A stretch of 64,000 nucleotides of DNA from Streptacidiphilus sp. 4-A2 (GCA_014284505.1 JAAFYY010000001.1:4402001-4466000), one strand, 5' to 3'. Shown: positions 25,779-35,314, counted from the stretch's first letter. A program made the numbers and translations. Notes: generated by a model from the sequence alone, not told the origin.

Positions 25779-26970
25779 ATGTCCAGGAACGTCCTTGTTT
25801 CCGGCGCCGGGATCGCCGGCCCGCGCTCGCCTACTGGCTCAGCCGCTACGGCTTCCGGCCCACGGTGGTCGAGCTCGCCCCCGGGCTGCGCGACGGCGGG
25901 CAGCCGGTCGACTTCCGCGGCGAGACCCATCTGACCGTGCTGGAACGCATGGGCGTGCTCGACCGGCTGCGGGAGCTGGAGACCGGCGGCAGGCGGACCC
26001 GCTTCGTCAATCAGCGCGGCCGCGAACTGCTGTACCTGCCCGCCGACTTCACCGGCGGCGAGCTGGAGGTACCGCGCGGCGACCTGGCCCGGGCGCTCTA
26101 CCGGCACAGCCTCCCGGACGCCGAGTACCTCTTCGGTGACTCGGTCACCGGGCTCAGCGAGACCACCGAGGGCGTGCGGGTCGAGTTCCGGCATGCCGCG
26201 CCCCGGGAGTTCGACCTGGTGGTCGGCGCGGACGGGCTGCACTCGCAGATCCGGCGGCTGGCCTTCGGCCCGGAGCAGCGGTATGTCCGCCATCTGGGCT
26301 ACTACGCGGCCACCTGGCAGCTCGACAACATCCTGGGCGTCGGCGCCGAGTCGGTCGGCTGCAACGCACCGGGGCTGCTCGCCAGCGTCGCCGCGGACCC
26401 CGCGATCCGACCCGGGCCGGGGCCTTCTTCGTCTTCGCGAGCGAGCAGCTGGACTACGACCGGCGCGACCTGGAGCAGCAGAAGGCGCTGGTGGCCCGGG
26501 CCTTCGCCGGTATGGGCTGGGAGGTGCCGCGGCTGCTGGACTCGCTGGCGCAGGCCCCGGAGCTGTACTTCGACTCGATCAGCCGGGCCGATGTGCCCGA
26601 GTGGTCCCGCGGCCGGATCTGCCTGCTCGGGGACGCCGCCTGCGGGGCGACCATCGGCGGCATGGGCACCGGCACCGGCCTGGTCGCCGCCTATGTGCTG
26701 GCCGGGGAGCTGGCCCGGGCCGGCGGCGACCACCGCGCGGCCTTCGAGCGGTACGAGGGGCTGGTGCGCGGCTATGCGGAGGGCTGCCAGAGGGGCGGCG
26801 ACCGAACCGGGCCGTTCCTGGCCCCCGGCAGCCGGACCGCGCTGCGCCTGCGGAACGGGATGCTGAACCGCCCGGCGCTGCTGAACTGGATGCTCAGGGA
26901 GGGGATGAAGGTGAGCAGCACCATCGCTCTGCCGGACTACGCGGCCGAGCTCAGCCCCAGCCCGGCCTGA
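25779..26970 (+). CDS. FAD-dependent aromatic-ring monooxygenase, UbiH/PHBH-like (two apparent frameshifts)
   Basis: About 397 residues. The N-terminal dinucleotide loop VLVSGAGIAGPALAYWL is split by a frame break at about 25822 (one G missing in GGCCCGCG). DLVVGADGLHSQIRRL (DG motif) and GRICLLGDAACGATIGGMGTG (GD motif) complete the class A flavoprotein monooxygenase fingerprint. A second break lies near 26405 (one base missing); then AFFVFASEQLDYDRRDLEQQ continues. ATG 25779 follows GGGGAG. Such enzymes hydroxylate or epoxidise aromatic or polyketide substrates, and some inactivate tetracyclines or rifamycins. Control by the divergent TetR regulator is likely. The substrate is unknown. Confidence 0.88.
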
Positions 26971-27112
26971 GCCGGGCGGGGACTGAGCGGGACCGGGCGA
27001 GGGCCGAGCAGCGGGGCAAATTGGTTGGAATGATTGGTATCCTTACCGTCGGCGTGGGCCTCGGTTCAGGGGGTCCGCGCCTTTCTGCCGCGCCGCGACG
27101 ATGGCGGGCCGC

Positions 27113-27889
27113 TCAGCCGGGCTGGCTGGCGGTGATGACCGAGAACTGGGCGCCCCACGGGTCGCGCAGCGTGGCGATGCGGCCGACCGGGCTGTCGGTG
27201 GGGGGCAGCACCACCACCGCGTTGCGCTTGACCGCCGCGTCCACAGTGCTGTCGGTGTTGTCGACGGCGAAGTAGACGCCCCAGTAGGAGGGCGTGTCCG
27301 GGGTGAAGTAGGGCGGCTTCATCTGCTGGAGGCCGCCGACCAGCTTCCCGTCGGCCTTGATCTCCTGGTAGCCGGGCATGCTCTCGGACTCGGTGAAGGT
27401 CAGCCCGAAGACCTGGGCGTAGAACGCGGAGGCGGCCTCGGCGCCACGGGAGTTGCACTCGTTCCAGATCAGCGAGCCGGGCTCGTTGACCAGGCCCGCG
27501 CCGATGAAGTCCTTGGCCTGCCAGACCCCGAAGACCGCACCGGCCGGGTCGGCGGCCAGGAACATCCGGCCGAGCGTCATCACGTCCATGACCTCGGTCA
27601 GCGGCGTGCCACCGGCGGCGGTGACCGAGGAGTGCACGGTCGCGGCGTCGGCGGAGGCGATGTAGCTGGTCCAGGCGGCGGGCTGGTCGGGGGCCGCGAC
27701 CGGGCCGATCCCGGCAACCGGGTGACCGTTCCTGGTGCACACGGAGTAGCCGCCGGTCTCGGGAGGGCCGATCTCGCCCTGCCAGCCGAACAGGTCGCGG
27801 TAGAAGTCGAGCGCGGCCTGCTGGTCGGGGACCATCAGGTCCACCCAACAGGGGGTGCCGGGCTGGTAGGGGGCTTTGACCTCGGGCAT
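27113..27889 (-). CDS. Two-domain VOC (glyoxalase/bleomycin-resistance-like) protein
   Basis: 258 residues built of two VOC domains: domain 1 from PCWVDLMVPDQQAALDFYRD to AVFGVWQ, domain 2 from LIWNECNSRGAEAASAFYAQ to DPWGAQFSVITASQ. Two-domain VOC proteins of this type are common in Streptomyces and are usually annotated as hydroxylases, isomerases or drug-binding proteins. The metal ligands are only partly conserved, so a binding rather than catalytic role is possible. ATG 27889 has GGAGG 6 nt upstream. The frame is intact. A short direct repeat and the lectin gene lie upstream of it. Confidence 0.87.
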   Translation of the reverse strand: MPEVKAPYQPGTPCWVDLMVPDQQAALDFYRDLFGWQGEIGPPETGGYSVCTRNGHPVAGIGPVAAPDQPAAWTSYIASADAATVHSSVTAAGGTPLTEVMDVMTLGRMFLAADPAGAVFGVWQAKDFIGAGLVNEPGSLIWNECNSRGAEAASAFYAQVFGLTFTESESMPGYQEIKADGKLVGGLQQMKPPYFTPDTPSYWGVYFAVDNTDSTVDAAVKRNAVVVLPPTDSPVGRIATLRDPWGAQFSVITASQPG

Positions 27890-28077
27890 GTGACGCCTCC
27901 GGGGGACATGAGTGGGTGCGTGCCGAACCACCGGGGCGTCCGAACACCGCCCCGCCCACTCTTCCCCTCCCCCGCCCTCCCGCGACCGGAGCCGCGCGGC
28001 CGCCGCCCGGCATCGGCGCTGAGGTCCCGCGCGGCATCAGCGCAGGGCCGGACGAGGCTCAGCCGGCCGATCCGGGC

Positions 28078-28119
28078 ATCGAGACTGCCAGGAAGGCGAT
28101 CAAGACTGCCAGGAAGGGG
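28078..28119. repeat. Two 21-bp tandem units across the lectin stop codon
   Basis: ATCGAGACTGCCAGGAAGG at 28078 and ATCAAGACTGCCAGGAAGG at 28099 repeat with a 21-bp period. The second unit contains the stop codon of the minus-strand ricin-type lectin gene (28100-28102); the first lies just downstream of it. Confidence 0.8.
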
Positions 28120-28654
28120 CGGCCCAGAACTGCGTGTCCGTGTAGTTCCGCCCGTAGACGTCGACTTCGGCCCCATTGGCGGTCGAGCTTCCCGCTACCT
28201 CAAGGACGAAGTCGGTCTGAGCGTTGGCGAACATGTATCCACCCCCGCCAATGGAATCCTCCTGATCCCACAGCCCGTTGGTGCCGGAACCGCAGGTCCA
28301 CTGATCCACCGCGGCGCCCTCGGTGGTGGATGCCCCGGGGACCTCCAGGCAAAGGCCGGTGTACTTGTTGATGATGTGGTAGTAGATACTCCCGGCGGAG
28401 ACGAACTCCCACTGGCCGTTCGAGCCGCTGCCGCAGGTCCACTGGTCGACCGTAGCCCCGTTTCCGCTTTCGTACCCGTGGTCTTCCAGGCACTTCCCGC
28501 TGTTCCAGTTCTCGATGGTGCCCCATTGGGGAGTTGACAGCGGACGAACGGCCCTGACGTGCTGAGGACTGGCCGAGGCCGGCACCACACCGGCCGACAG
28601 GGAACATCCCAGAGCAGCGGCAAAGAGAGCGAGTTTGAACTTCCGGTTCTGCAT
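28100..28654 (-). CDS. Secreted ricin-type beta-trefoil lectin
   Basis: 184 residues: a signal peptide (MQNRKFKLALFAAALGCSLS, cleavage after PASAS near residue 30) and one ricin B-type beta-trefoil. The three lobes are visible as IENWNSGKCLEDHGYESGNG, NKYTGLCLEVPGASTTEGA and FVLEVAGSSTANGAEVDV, each followed by a QW-type motif (VDQWTCGSGSNGQW, VDQWTCGSGTNGLW, DTQFWAA). Such domains bind galactose-type or plant-wall sugars. No catalytic domain is attached, so it is a stand-alone secreted lectin. ATG 28654 is used; an ATG at 28684 adds ten residues. The frame is intact. The C-terminus sits in a 21-bp tandem duplication. Confidence 0.88.
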   Translation of the reverse strand: MQNRKFKLALFAAALGCSLSAGVVPASASPQHVRAVRPLSTPQWGTIENWNSGKCLEDHGYESGNGATVDQWTCGSGSNGQWEFVSAGSIYYHIINKYTGLCLEVPGASTTEGAAVDQWTCGSGTNGLWDQEDSIGGGGYMFANAQTDFVLEVAGSSTANGAEVDVYGRNYTDTQFWAAPSWQS

Positions 28655-29112
28655 GACCGAAACCCCGTTTTCGTAGGCGAGCATTCCGAATGGCGCGGCG
28701 GGACGGTGCGGACCGATCCGATGGGAAAGACCTTCCGCCTCGCGATGACCACGTCGCCGACACTACGACTGCTCACTGCCCCGCAGTAATATGACGACTG
28801 CACATCCTTGGGAGCGACAACCACCACGAGTGCACAATCGGCCGCGGCATCGCTGGTCAGGGAGTTGCATCTGCGTTCGCACGGCCAGTGCACCGAACTC
28901 CCCCGCCGGCCCGGCATTCACTGTCGGCTTCCGGTCCAAATGATGCTCACTCACATGCCGGGAGAGCCCGCACACTTCGGTACCGCGGCGACAACTCGTC
29001 GTTGAGTATGCTGGGCTGCCCGATCGGGCACCGATCGGTGCCCGACAGTGACAGGGCGCCGGAGGCCGAGGGGCGCGGCATCGGTGGGGACACTCGATCG
29101 AGGCGGAGAACA
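28655..29112. other. Long divergent intergenic region with a 22-bp palindrome
   Basis: 458 bp between the divergent lectin gene and the PucR-type regulator gene. No coding sequence is supported. GC content is lower than average. The main feature is the perfect palindrome at 29024-29045, listed separately. Confidence 0.5.
29024..29045. promoter_or_regulatory. Perfect 22-bp palindrome upstream of the PucR-type regulator
   Basis: The half site TCGGGCACCGA (29024-29034) is followed at once by its exact reverse complement TCGGTGCCCGA (29035-29045). It lies 67 bp upstream of GTG 29113. With no loop it is more likely a protein-binding site than an RNA hairpin; autoregulation by the adjacent regulator is a natural guess. 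Confidence 0.65.
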
Positions 29113-30601
29113 GTGGCAGTGGCTCAGCAGCAGACCAACGAGTCCCAGGCCGATCAGGCGCAGACGGATCTGTCCAGCGAGGTCCTCGCCCAACTGCGGG
29201 AGGCGGTGGGCGCATGCGACGGTGTGCAGCGGTTCCTGGACTGGCTGGCACACAGGGTCGGTGCTGAGGTCACGGTCACCTCGGGTACCGGGGGATCATC
29301 GCCGCATCCCCCGCAGCGGCCTGGAGGGTGATGGAACCGGCCCGGGAGACGATCCGCCGCGTGGCGGAGAAGCAGTTGGGGTCGGCCTCGCTCGATATGG
29401 GCTCCCGCGTGGTGCGGTTGCTGTCCGTGAGCGACGGGGTGTCGACGGCGGTGCTGGCCGTGGCGCGCACGGCGCCCTTTCGACCGTTCCGCGGCGCTGG
29501 CCTCGGATATGTTGCCGACTTGCTGCCGGTTCTCCTGCGGATACGTCGGACCGGGCTGGCCCTGGCCGCAGCCCGGGTCGGGGTGCTGCAAATGCTGATG
29601 GGCGGCGAGGTGGTGCTCGCGCAGCGCACGGCCCATGCGATGTCCCCGGGACTGCTGGCCGCGCAGGAGGCCCGCGTGCTGATCCTGGGGGCCGGCCGGA
29701 GCACCGCGATCTGGTCGTCGACGAGTGCACGGTTGCGACCGGGAAGAGCGCCCTCATCGTGCGGTGCCCGGTCTACGACTCCAACGTGATCATCGTGGCT
29801 CCGGTGGCCGGCGTTGACGAGTGGGAGAGGTTTGCGACGGCACTGGGCACCGTGGTCCATGCTCGCCCGGACCGCTATCTGGGCGGCAGTCGTACCGCGC
29901 CGCTGACCGCCACAGCCAACTCCTACCTCGCTGCCTCGCATGCGCTGGTCGTGGCCCGCCGCACTGCCGGGCGGATGTCTCTGGCCGACACCGAGGACCG
30001 GCTCGCGGATCTCCTCAGCCCGTGGGCCCAGCGCTGGGCCCACGAACTGCTCAAGCCGGTCCTCCTGCTCAAGTCCAAGGATTCGAAGGCGATCCGTGAA
30101 GTCGTGCAGCTGTACTTGCAGTTCGGAGGAGAGGGCGCGGCCAGGCTCTCGGGCATGCACCGCAACACCATCCGCAACATCTGCAAACGGGCACAGGGGC
30201 TGCTCGGCTGCGACCTCAACGACACCCTGGTGCGCGCCCGCCTCGACCTTGCCCTGCAACTCGACCCGGGCGCCGTCAACAGCGGCGACGACGCCCCCGC
30301 CCGCCTGTCAGCTCTCCTCACGGACCAGCCAGCGCTCCTCTGGGCGCAGCGGCGGCTCGCCCCTTTGGAAACGGGAGGCCGCAACCTGCGGCGCACGCTG
30401 CTCACCTGGATCCGCTGCGGCACCAGCGTCGACCTGGCCGCCCAGAAGCTCGGCCTCTCCCCGGGAACCGTGCGCGTCCACCTGAAGGCCGCCGGCGGCC
30501 TCCTCCAACGGGATCTCATGTCCCCGGCCGGACCTTACGATCTGGTGCTGGCCTTGATGGCCGAAGGGGCGCTGCCGCCGGAGCCCGCTCCCTCTCCATG
30601 A
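29113..30601 (+). CDS. PucR/CdaR-like regulator with two C-terminal HTH segments (two apparent frameshifts)
   Basis: About 496 residues. N-terminal and middle regions (EVLAQLREAVGACDGVQRFL, the middle VLQMLMGGEVVLAQRTAHAM) lead to a CdaR-like domain (LIVRCPVYDSNVIIVAPVAG), then two helix-turn-helix segments: GEGAARLSGMHRNTIRNICK near residue 360 and TSVDLAAQKLGLSPGTVRVH near residue 460. Both resemble the PucR HTH_30 type, which normally occurs once. GTG 29113 is a likely start (GGCGGAGAA upstream). The frame breaks near 29295 (G5 run) and near 29690 (GGGGGCC). The effector is unknown. A 22-bp palindrome lies upstream. Confidence 0.75.
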
Positions 30602-30648
30602 ACGCGCAGGCTGATGAGCAGCGCCTACTCCGGCGGAGCCGGTCGAGG

Positions 30649-31176
30649 TCAGCGACCGACGGGGCCGACCCAGGTGCCGGGGTGGGTGGCGCCGTCCTGG
30701 AGCAGCACGGGCTGCCAGTCCCACGCCATGCGGTGACTGGTGGTGTCGTTGGGCAGGGTGATCAGCATGGAGGTGACCTTGAAGGCGGTGCCGCTCCCCT
30801 TGACGTAGGGCAGGTAGGCGATGTCGAAGCTGGTGCTCTGACCGTGCTTGAGGGTGACGGTCTTCAGGGCGGCCGTGGAGCGCTCCAGGGACCAGGTCCG
30901 GTTGCCGCTCTTCAGGTCCACGCCCGGGTAGCCGCGCATCACGCAGGTGGCGCTGCCGGTGTTGGTGAGCTCGATGTGCAGGAAGCCCTGCTCGCCCACG
31001 ACCTGCGCACCGCTGTCCGGACCGTAGCGGTAGGAGGTGTTCGCGGCGCGGCAGTGGCTGGGCGCGGCAGGCCGGTGCGGGGTGGCGGCGGAGGCAGTGG
31101 TGGCCAGCCCGGCGGTCAGCGAGGCAGCAGCCGCGAGGGCGGCGGAGGCGGCAAGGACTCGGTTCTTGGTGCTCAT
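30649..31176 (-). CDS. Secreted DUF4232 domain protein
   Basis: 175 residues: signal peptide (MSTKNRVLAASAALAAAASL, cleavage after TASAA near residue 31) and a DUF4232 domain (HCRAANTSYRYGPDSG, GFLHIELTNTGSATCVMRGYPGVDL, then SFDIAYLPYVKGSG). DUF4232 proteins are immunoglobulin-like extracellular proteins frequent in actinomycetes, with unknown function. The two Cys are conserved and probably paired. ATG 31176 has AGGAG 7 nt upstream. The frame is intact. The gene is divergent from the WD40 gene. Confidence 0.87.
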   Translation of the reverse strand: MSTKNRVLAASAALAAAASLTAGLATTASAATPHRPAAPSHCRAANTSYRYGPDSGAQVVGEQGFLHIELTNTGSATCVMRGYPGVDLKSGNRTWSLERSTAALKTVTLKHGQSTSFDIAYLPYVKGSGTAFKVTSMLITLPNDTTSHRMAWDWQPVLLQDGATHPGTWVGPVGR

Positions 31177-31406
31177 GGCAACTCTCCTGTGCATAGCCGG
31201 ATTTGGGGTTCGCCCGTCCCGGCGGATCTTCCGTACAGGAAGTTGATATCCCACACCAAGGTTCCCCACCAGCGGCTGTGACCACCCTGGGACAGCCGTG
31301 ACAGAACCAGGACAAACGGTCGAGCACTCCGAGCCGCCCCACCCGCCAGCGGGTGCCCGCGCGGTGGCGGTCGCAGCGGAAGCCGGAGGGGTGGTTGGAT
31401 ACGGAC

Positions 31407-32731
31407 GTGACTTCCGATCCGCCTGCCGACGATGCAATGCCGGTATCCGACAGTGCATATGACCCGCTGACAGATCCGGCGTCCCCGGTGAACGGCGCCC
31501 CCGGTGAGGTGCTGGGACTGGCGAGTACTGCTTCGGGGCCTGCGGAGCGGTTGGCGGAGGCGGCGTACGGGGCAACCGACGTGCGGTGGGAGGTCGACTG
31601 GGCTACCGGCTCCATGGTCGACCACCGTTTCCGGTACAGGCAGACCGGCCACACCGGCACGGCACAGGCCGTGGCGACGGCCGCCGGGCAGCCCCTCGGC
31701 GAACCCCGCACCGGCCACACCGAACGAGCGTGCGCGGTGGCGACGGCGGTGGTCGACGGGCGTCCGGTCGCCATCACCGGCAGCTACGACAAGACGACGC
31801 GGATCTGGGACCTGGCCACCGGGCAGCCCGTCGGCGAACCCCACACCGGCCATCTGACGACCGCGATCGCGATGACGGCCCTGGACGGCCGCCCGGTCGC
31901 CGTCACCGGGGGCGCGGCGGCGCGGGTGTGGGATCCCGCCAACGGCGAACAGGCCGGCGAGCCCCCGACCGGCCACGCCGGAGGGGGGTGCGCGCGGTGG
32001 CGACGGCGGTGGTCGACGGGCGTCCGGTCGCGGTCACCGGCGGCGGGGACATGGCGGTGCGGGTATGGGATCTGGCGGCCGGCGAGCAGGTCGGTAAGCC
32101 CCTGACCGGCCACCCCGGCTCGGTAAACGCGGTGGCGACGGTGACGCTCGACGGCCGCCCGGTCGCCGTCACCGGCAGCTACGCCCTCGAATGCTGCGGC
32201 ATCAATGACGGCGACTGTTGCGGCGGCGAAGTCATCGACGAGGACGACTTCTGCTACATCTGCACCAACTGCTCCGACCCCAACTACGGCACGGTGCTGG
32301 TGTGGGACCTGACCACCGGCGAGCGGATCGACAAACCCCTCACCGCCCACCACGACGACGTGTTGGCGGTGGCGACGGCGGTGGTGGACGGCCGTCCGGT
32401 CGCCGTCACCGGCAGCGCGGAAGGGGCGGTGCTGGTGTGGGATCTGGCCGCCGGGGAACCTGTCGGCGAACCCCTGACCGGTCACACCGGCGCGGCGGGC
32501 GCAGTGGCGACGGGGGTGGTTGACGGCCGTCCGGTCGCGGTCACCGGCGGCGGCGACGGAGTCGTACGGGTATGGGACCTGACTGCCCGCCAGCAGATGG
32601 GCGCGCCATTGGTGTTTCCGGAGCCGGTGAGCGCACTGGCCGTGGCGCGGGACGGACGGCTTGCGGTGGCTTTCGGCCGGGAGATCGCGGTCCTCACAGC
32701 CGCACATCGTCAGGAGCCCCGGGACTCCTGA
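31407..32731 (+). CDS. WD40 repeat protein with a Cys-rich insertion (one apparent frameshift)
   Basis: About 441 residues. After an acidic N-terminus, six or seven repeats follow the pattern GHT...AVATAVVDGRPVAVTGS, then VWDLAAGEPVGEPLTGH, so a single beta-propeller is expected, a scaffold for protein contacts. Between two blades (32175-32290) a Cys-rich loop is inserted: ECCGINDGDCCGGEV, then FCYICTNCSDPNYG, seven Cys in about 30 residues, possibly a metal site. The frame breaks near 31990 in a G6 run. The start is uncertain: GTG 31407 or ATG 31437, both with poor ribosome sites. There is no kinase, protease or other effector domain. The role is unknown. Confidence 0.82.
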
Positions 32732-32801
32732 CGACCTTGTCGGCGAGGCGCCACGGGACCGTTGGCGGACTTTGTCAGTCCCGCTCAGTAGGGTGGCGAT
32801 C

Positions 32802-33143
32802 ATGCCTCTTTCAGCAGCGATGATCACGGTGGACTGTGCGGAACCGCATGAGCTGGCCCAGTGGTGGGCGACCGCGCTGGGGGGCGAGATCGCCCAGGAC
32901 TACGGCGACTTCGTCATCGTCGCAGCCGAGCCACTGGCGCTGGGCTTCCAGCGGGTGGCCGAAGCGCGCCAGGGCAAGAACCGCGTCCACGTCGACTTCA
33001 CCGCCGCGCCGGACACGGGCATGGGGGGCGAGGTGCAGCGGCTGGTCGCTCTGGGCGCGAGCGTCGTGGCCGAGCACAGCGTGCCGGGCCTCACCTGGAC
33101 CGTGCTGCAAGACCCGGCCGGCAACGAGTTCTGCGTCCGCTGA
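32802..33143 (+). CDS. Small VOC/glyoxalase-like protein
   Basis: 113 residues, one glyoxalase-like domain: MITVDCAEPHELAQWWATAL at the N-terminus, VHVDFTAAPDTGMGGEVQRL in the middle and the C-terminal LTWTVLQDPAGNEFCVR. It matches the compact single-domain VOC group widespread in actinomycetes. The enzymatic role is unknown. ATG 32802 has AGGGTGGCG upstream. The frame is intact. It follows the WD40 gene by 70 bp on the same strand and may be cotranscribed. Confidence 0.85.
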   Translation: MPLSAAMITVDCAEPHELAQWWATALGGEIAQDYGDFVIVAAEPLALGFQRVAEARQGKNRVHVDFTAAPDTGMGGEVQRLVALGASVVAEHSVPGLTWTVLQDPAGNEFCVR

Positions 33144-33448
33144 GGCATAGTGAGTCGTGAGGCAGAACCCCACTCCTCATCCTTCTGTTGTGCTCGCGTC
33201 ATGCAGACGATGTGCCGGATCACGCCCTGCCCCGAGGGCGACTCCCGCAGATTGCTCACGACCCGTACCCTCCCGGAGAATCGGTTCCAGGTGATCACCC
33301 CGCGCATGGCGAGCTGGGGTCATACCTTGCTCCCAACGGGTGGTGAACGAACGATTCAGCACCTCGTTCGAGTGAGTGCACGTATCCGCAAGCGGGGCGG
33401 GGGGAACCCAGGGGACGTCGCTTTCCCCTCTCCGCAAGGAAGTCCCAC
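33144..33448. other. Intergenic region without supported gene
   Basis: 305 bp between the VOC gene and the small secreted protein gene. It has no frame with convincing start site or homology. It probably carries the promoter of the secreted protein; a good AAGGA ribosome site lies at its end. Confidence 0.4.
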
Positions 33449-33790
33449 ATGCGTCTCCGCAACTCCATTGCCGCCGCCGTCGGCGCACTCGCCCTGGTCC
33501 TGACCCTGCCGACCTCCGCCCAGGCGGCTGGGGGCCGGTTCACCTACATCACGCACGATGCGGGCTACGCGCAGGAGCGCGCCCTCGTCGACCCGCCGAG
33601 CGGGGAGTGCATCAACCTCAAGGGGGCCGAAGACCCGAATGGCCCGCCGGCCGACAGCCCGCGCAACGACACGGACGCCACCGCCACTGTCTTCACCGGG
33701 ACCGACTGCGACGGCGACTACTACAGCCTCCGGCCCTTCGGCGGGCGCGCCTCCGACAAGCTGAAGCTGCGCTCGGTCGTCTTCTCCTGA
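33449..33790 (+). CDS. Small secreted protein of unknown function
   Basis: 113 residues: signal peptide (MRLRNSIAAAVGALALVLTL, cleavage after AQAA near residue 27) and a mature part of about 86 residues (FTYITHDAGYAQERALVDPP, ECINLKGAEDPNGPP, FTGTDCDGDYYSLRPFGGRA) with two Cys and a C-terminal KLKLRSVVFS strand. The pattern resembles small exported beta-gamma-crystallin-like or peptidase-inhibitor-like proteins of Streptomyces, but no family is assigned. ATG 33449 follows GCAAGGAAG. The frame is intact and a strong terminator follows. Confidence 0.82.
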   Translation: MRLRNSIAAAVGALALVLTLPTSAQAAGGRFTYITHDAGYAQERALVDPPSGECINLKGAEDPNGPPADSPRNDTDATATVFTGTDCDGDYYSLRPFGGRASDKLKLRSVVFS

Positions 33791-33811
33791 CCCGTATCCT
33801 CCATCGACATG

Positions 33812-33840
33812 TGACCCCGGCGACTCGGTCGCCGGGGTCA
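33812..33840. terminator. Bidirectional hairpin terminator
   Basis: TGACCCCGGCGAC (33812-33824) pairs perfectly with GTCGCCGGGGTCA (33828-33840), 3-nt loop, between the convergent secreted-protein and DUF397 genes. Confidence 0.85.
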
Positions 33841-33857
33841 CTGGCCTGCCGTACAGC

Positions 33858-34070
33858 TCAGACCGCGAAGCGGCCGCTCTTCACGTCGGCCACAAACGCT
33901 GCCCACGCCTCAGCCGTGAAACCTAGGACGTCACCAGCACCAATCGCCTTGGTGTCACGGACAGCCACACCGCCAGCCGGGAACGATCCGACCTCGACGC
34001 ACTCGTTCTGGTTTCCACTCGCACTGGACTTGTGCCAGCCGTAGGCCCCCTGGTCGAGATGAGGTGCCAT
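33858..34070 (-). CDS. DUF397 domain protein
   Basis: 70 residues of the DUF397 family: WHKSSASGNQNECVEVGSFP, VAVRDTKAIGAGDVLGF, then AWAAFVADVKSGRF. DUF397 genes nearly always follow a gene for an XRE/DUF5753 regulator, as here (28 nt downstream). In Streptomyces such pairs (WhiJ-like, Scr1/Scr2) affect development and antibiotic production, and the small protein is thought to modulate the DNA-binding partner. ATG 34070 is chosen because the family domain begins immediately after. The frame is intact. Confidence 0.9.
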   Translation of the reverse strand: MAPHLDQGAYGWHKSSASGNQNECVEVGSFPAGGVAVRDTKAIGAGDVLGFTAEAWAAFVADVKSGRFAV

Positions 34071-34098
34071 GAGTTGCCTTTCTATGATCTGAGCCAAC

Positions 34099-34955
34099 TC
34101 ACCCTGCGGAGATGGCTGACAGCAAGTATGTCCGCGTGTCGGCAGTAGTGAGAGCCTGGGCTTGCAGGTGACTGAAACCATCAGCATGGAACCGCACCTC
34201 AGCGGGGTCATCCGTGAAGACTCCGGCACCACTGTTCTCCATGTACGCGATGCCACCGTCGAGCGTGGCATCGAAGCCCAGGACCATGAACCCGCCGGTC
34301 ATCCCCAAGTGCACGCCAGCCTTGAAGGGCATTATCTGGATGGCGATGTTTGGCCGTTGCGACAAGTTCAGCAGATGCTGCAACTGCTGGCCCATCAGTA
34401 GCGGACCACCCACATCCGTGAGGATCGCGCCTTCGCCGATGATGGCCCACAGCTGAGGTGCGTTGCCGGCACGCTCCAGCACCTCCTTGCGGCGCTCGCG
34501 CAGCTCGATGACCTGGTCGACCGGGTCAGGATTGAGGATTCGCCTGGTCCCGATGATGGCGGTGCTGTATTCGCGGGTCTGAAGGAGGCCCGGGATGATG
34601 TTCGGCTGCCAGGTCTTGATGCTGGTGGCAAGGTCCTCAGCGTCAGCGATGTCGGCAGCCGAGGGGCCGACAGTGGAGTCATAGGCGGTCCACCAGCCGC
34701 GCGTGCGGCCGTGCTTGGCAAGCCCGACCAGGCGCTGGACGACGGTCTCGTCAGTGACCTGGTAGATGCGGGCATAGGCCATGACGTCCGCGACGGACGA
34801 GGCGCGGTCCCCGCTTCCTTGCGGTAGACGCTGAAGGAACTGGTCCCCAGTTGATCGGCGGTCTCTTCGACGGATCCTCCGGCCTGCTCACGGATTCGCC
34901 TGAGCTGGCTGCCGATGATGCGCCGTCGGATGGTCGGAACACCCTTGTAGGCCAT
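34099..34955 (-). CDS. XRE family regulator with DUF5753 domain (one apparent frameshift)
   Basis: About 285 residues. The N-terminal HTH (IIGSQLRRIREQAGGSVEET, ADQLGTSSFSVYRKEAG) is followed by the DUF5753 effector domain (IIPGLLQTREYSTAII, RRKEVLERAGNAPQLWAIIG, GGPLLMGQQLQHLLNLSQRP, FMVLGFD). This is the WhiJ-type regulator found in dozens of copies in Streptomyces genomes. The frame breaks near 34795 (one base missing), after which SSVADVMAYARIYQV continues. ATG 34955 has GAAGGAGCAGGGC upstream. It is transcribed with the DUF397 gene. Confidence 0.9.
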
Positions 34956-35314
34956 GCCCTGCTCCTTCGCTGACGTGAGATCAGTGTGCATGCTGACACC
35001 CGGAAGGCGCCAGGACCCGGAAATCGCAAATTGGCGACTGGTAGCTGTTGTGCATTGCGCCAGCATGCGGGACCGTAGTCTCACGCTCACCATCGGTGCA
35101 CGCTACCGCACGGCGAGTGATCATATCGTCGCGTCCGGGAGCACTTCCATGCCCGAAGACAGCACACCCACGTACATCGAGGCCCAACTCCACGCCCGCG
35201 CCTGCACGCTGTCGGGTGGCAGCCGGCCGTACCGCCCTGGTGTCGGGGTCAACTCGCGGGTGCCGCAGGGCTCGTCGGTGCCATTGCCCAACTGCCTGTT
35301 CTGGAGGCCCAGTC
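34956..35314. other. Intergenic region between XRE regulator and hypothetical gene
   Basis: 359 bp between divergent genes with no supported coding sequence. GC content is lower than in the flanks, as expected for two promoters. No clear dyad was noticed. Confidence 0.35.
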
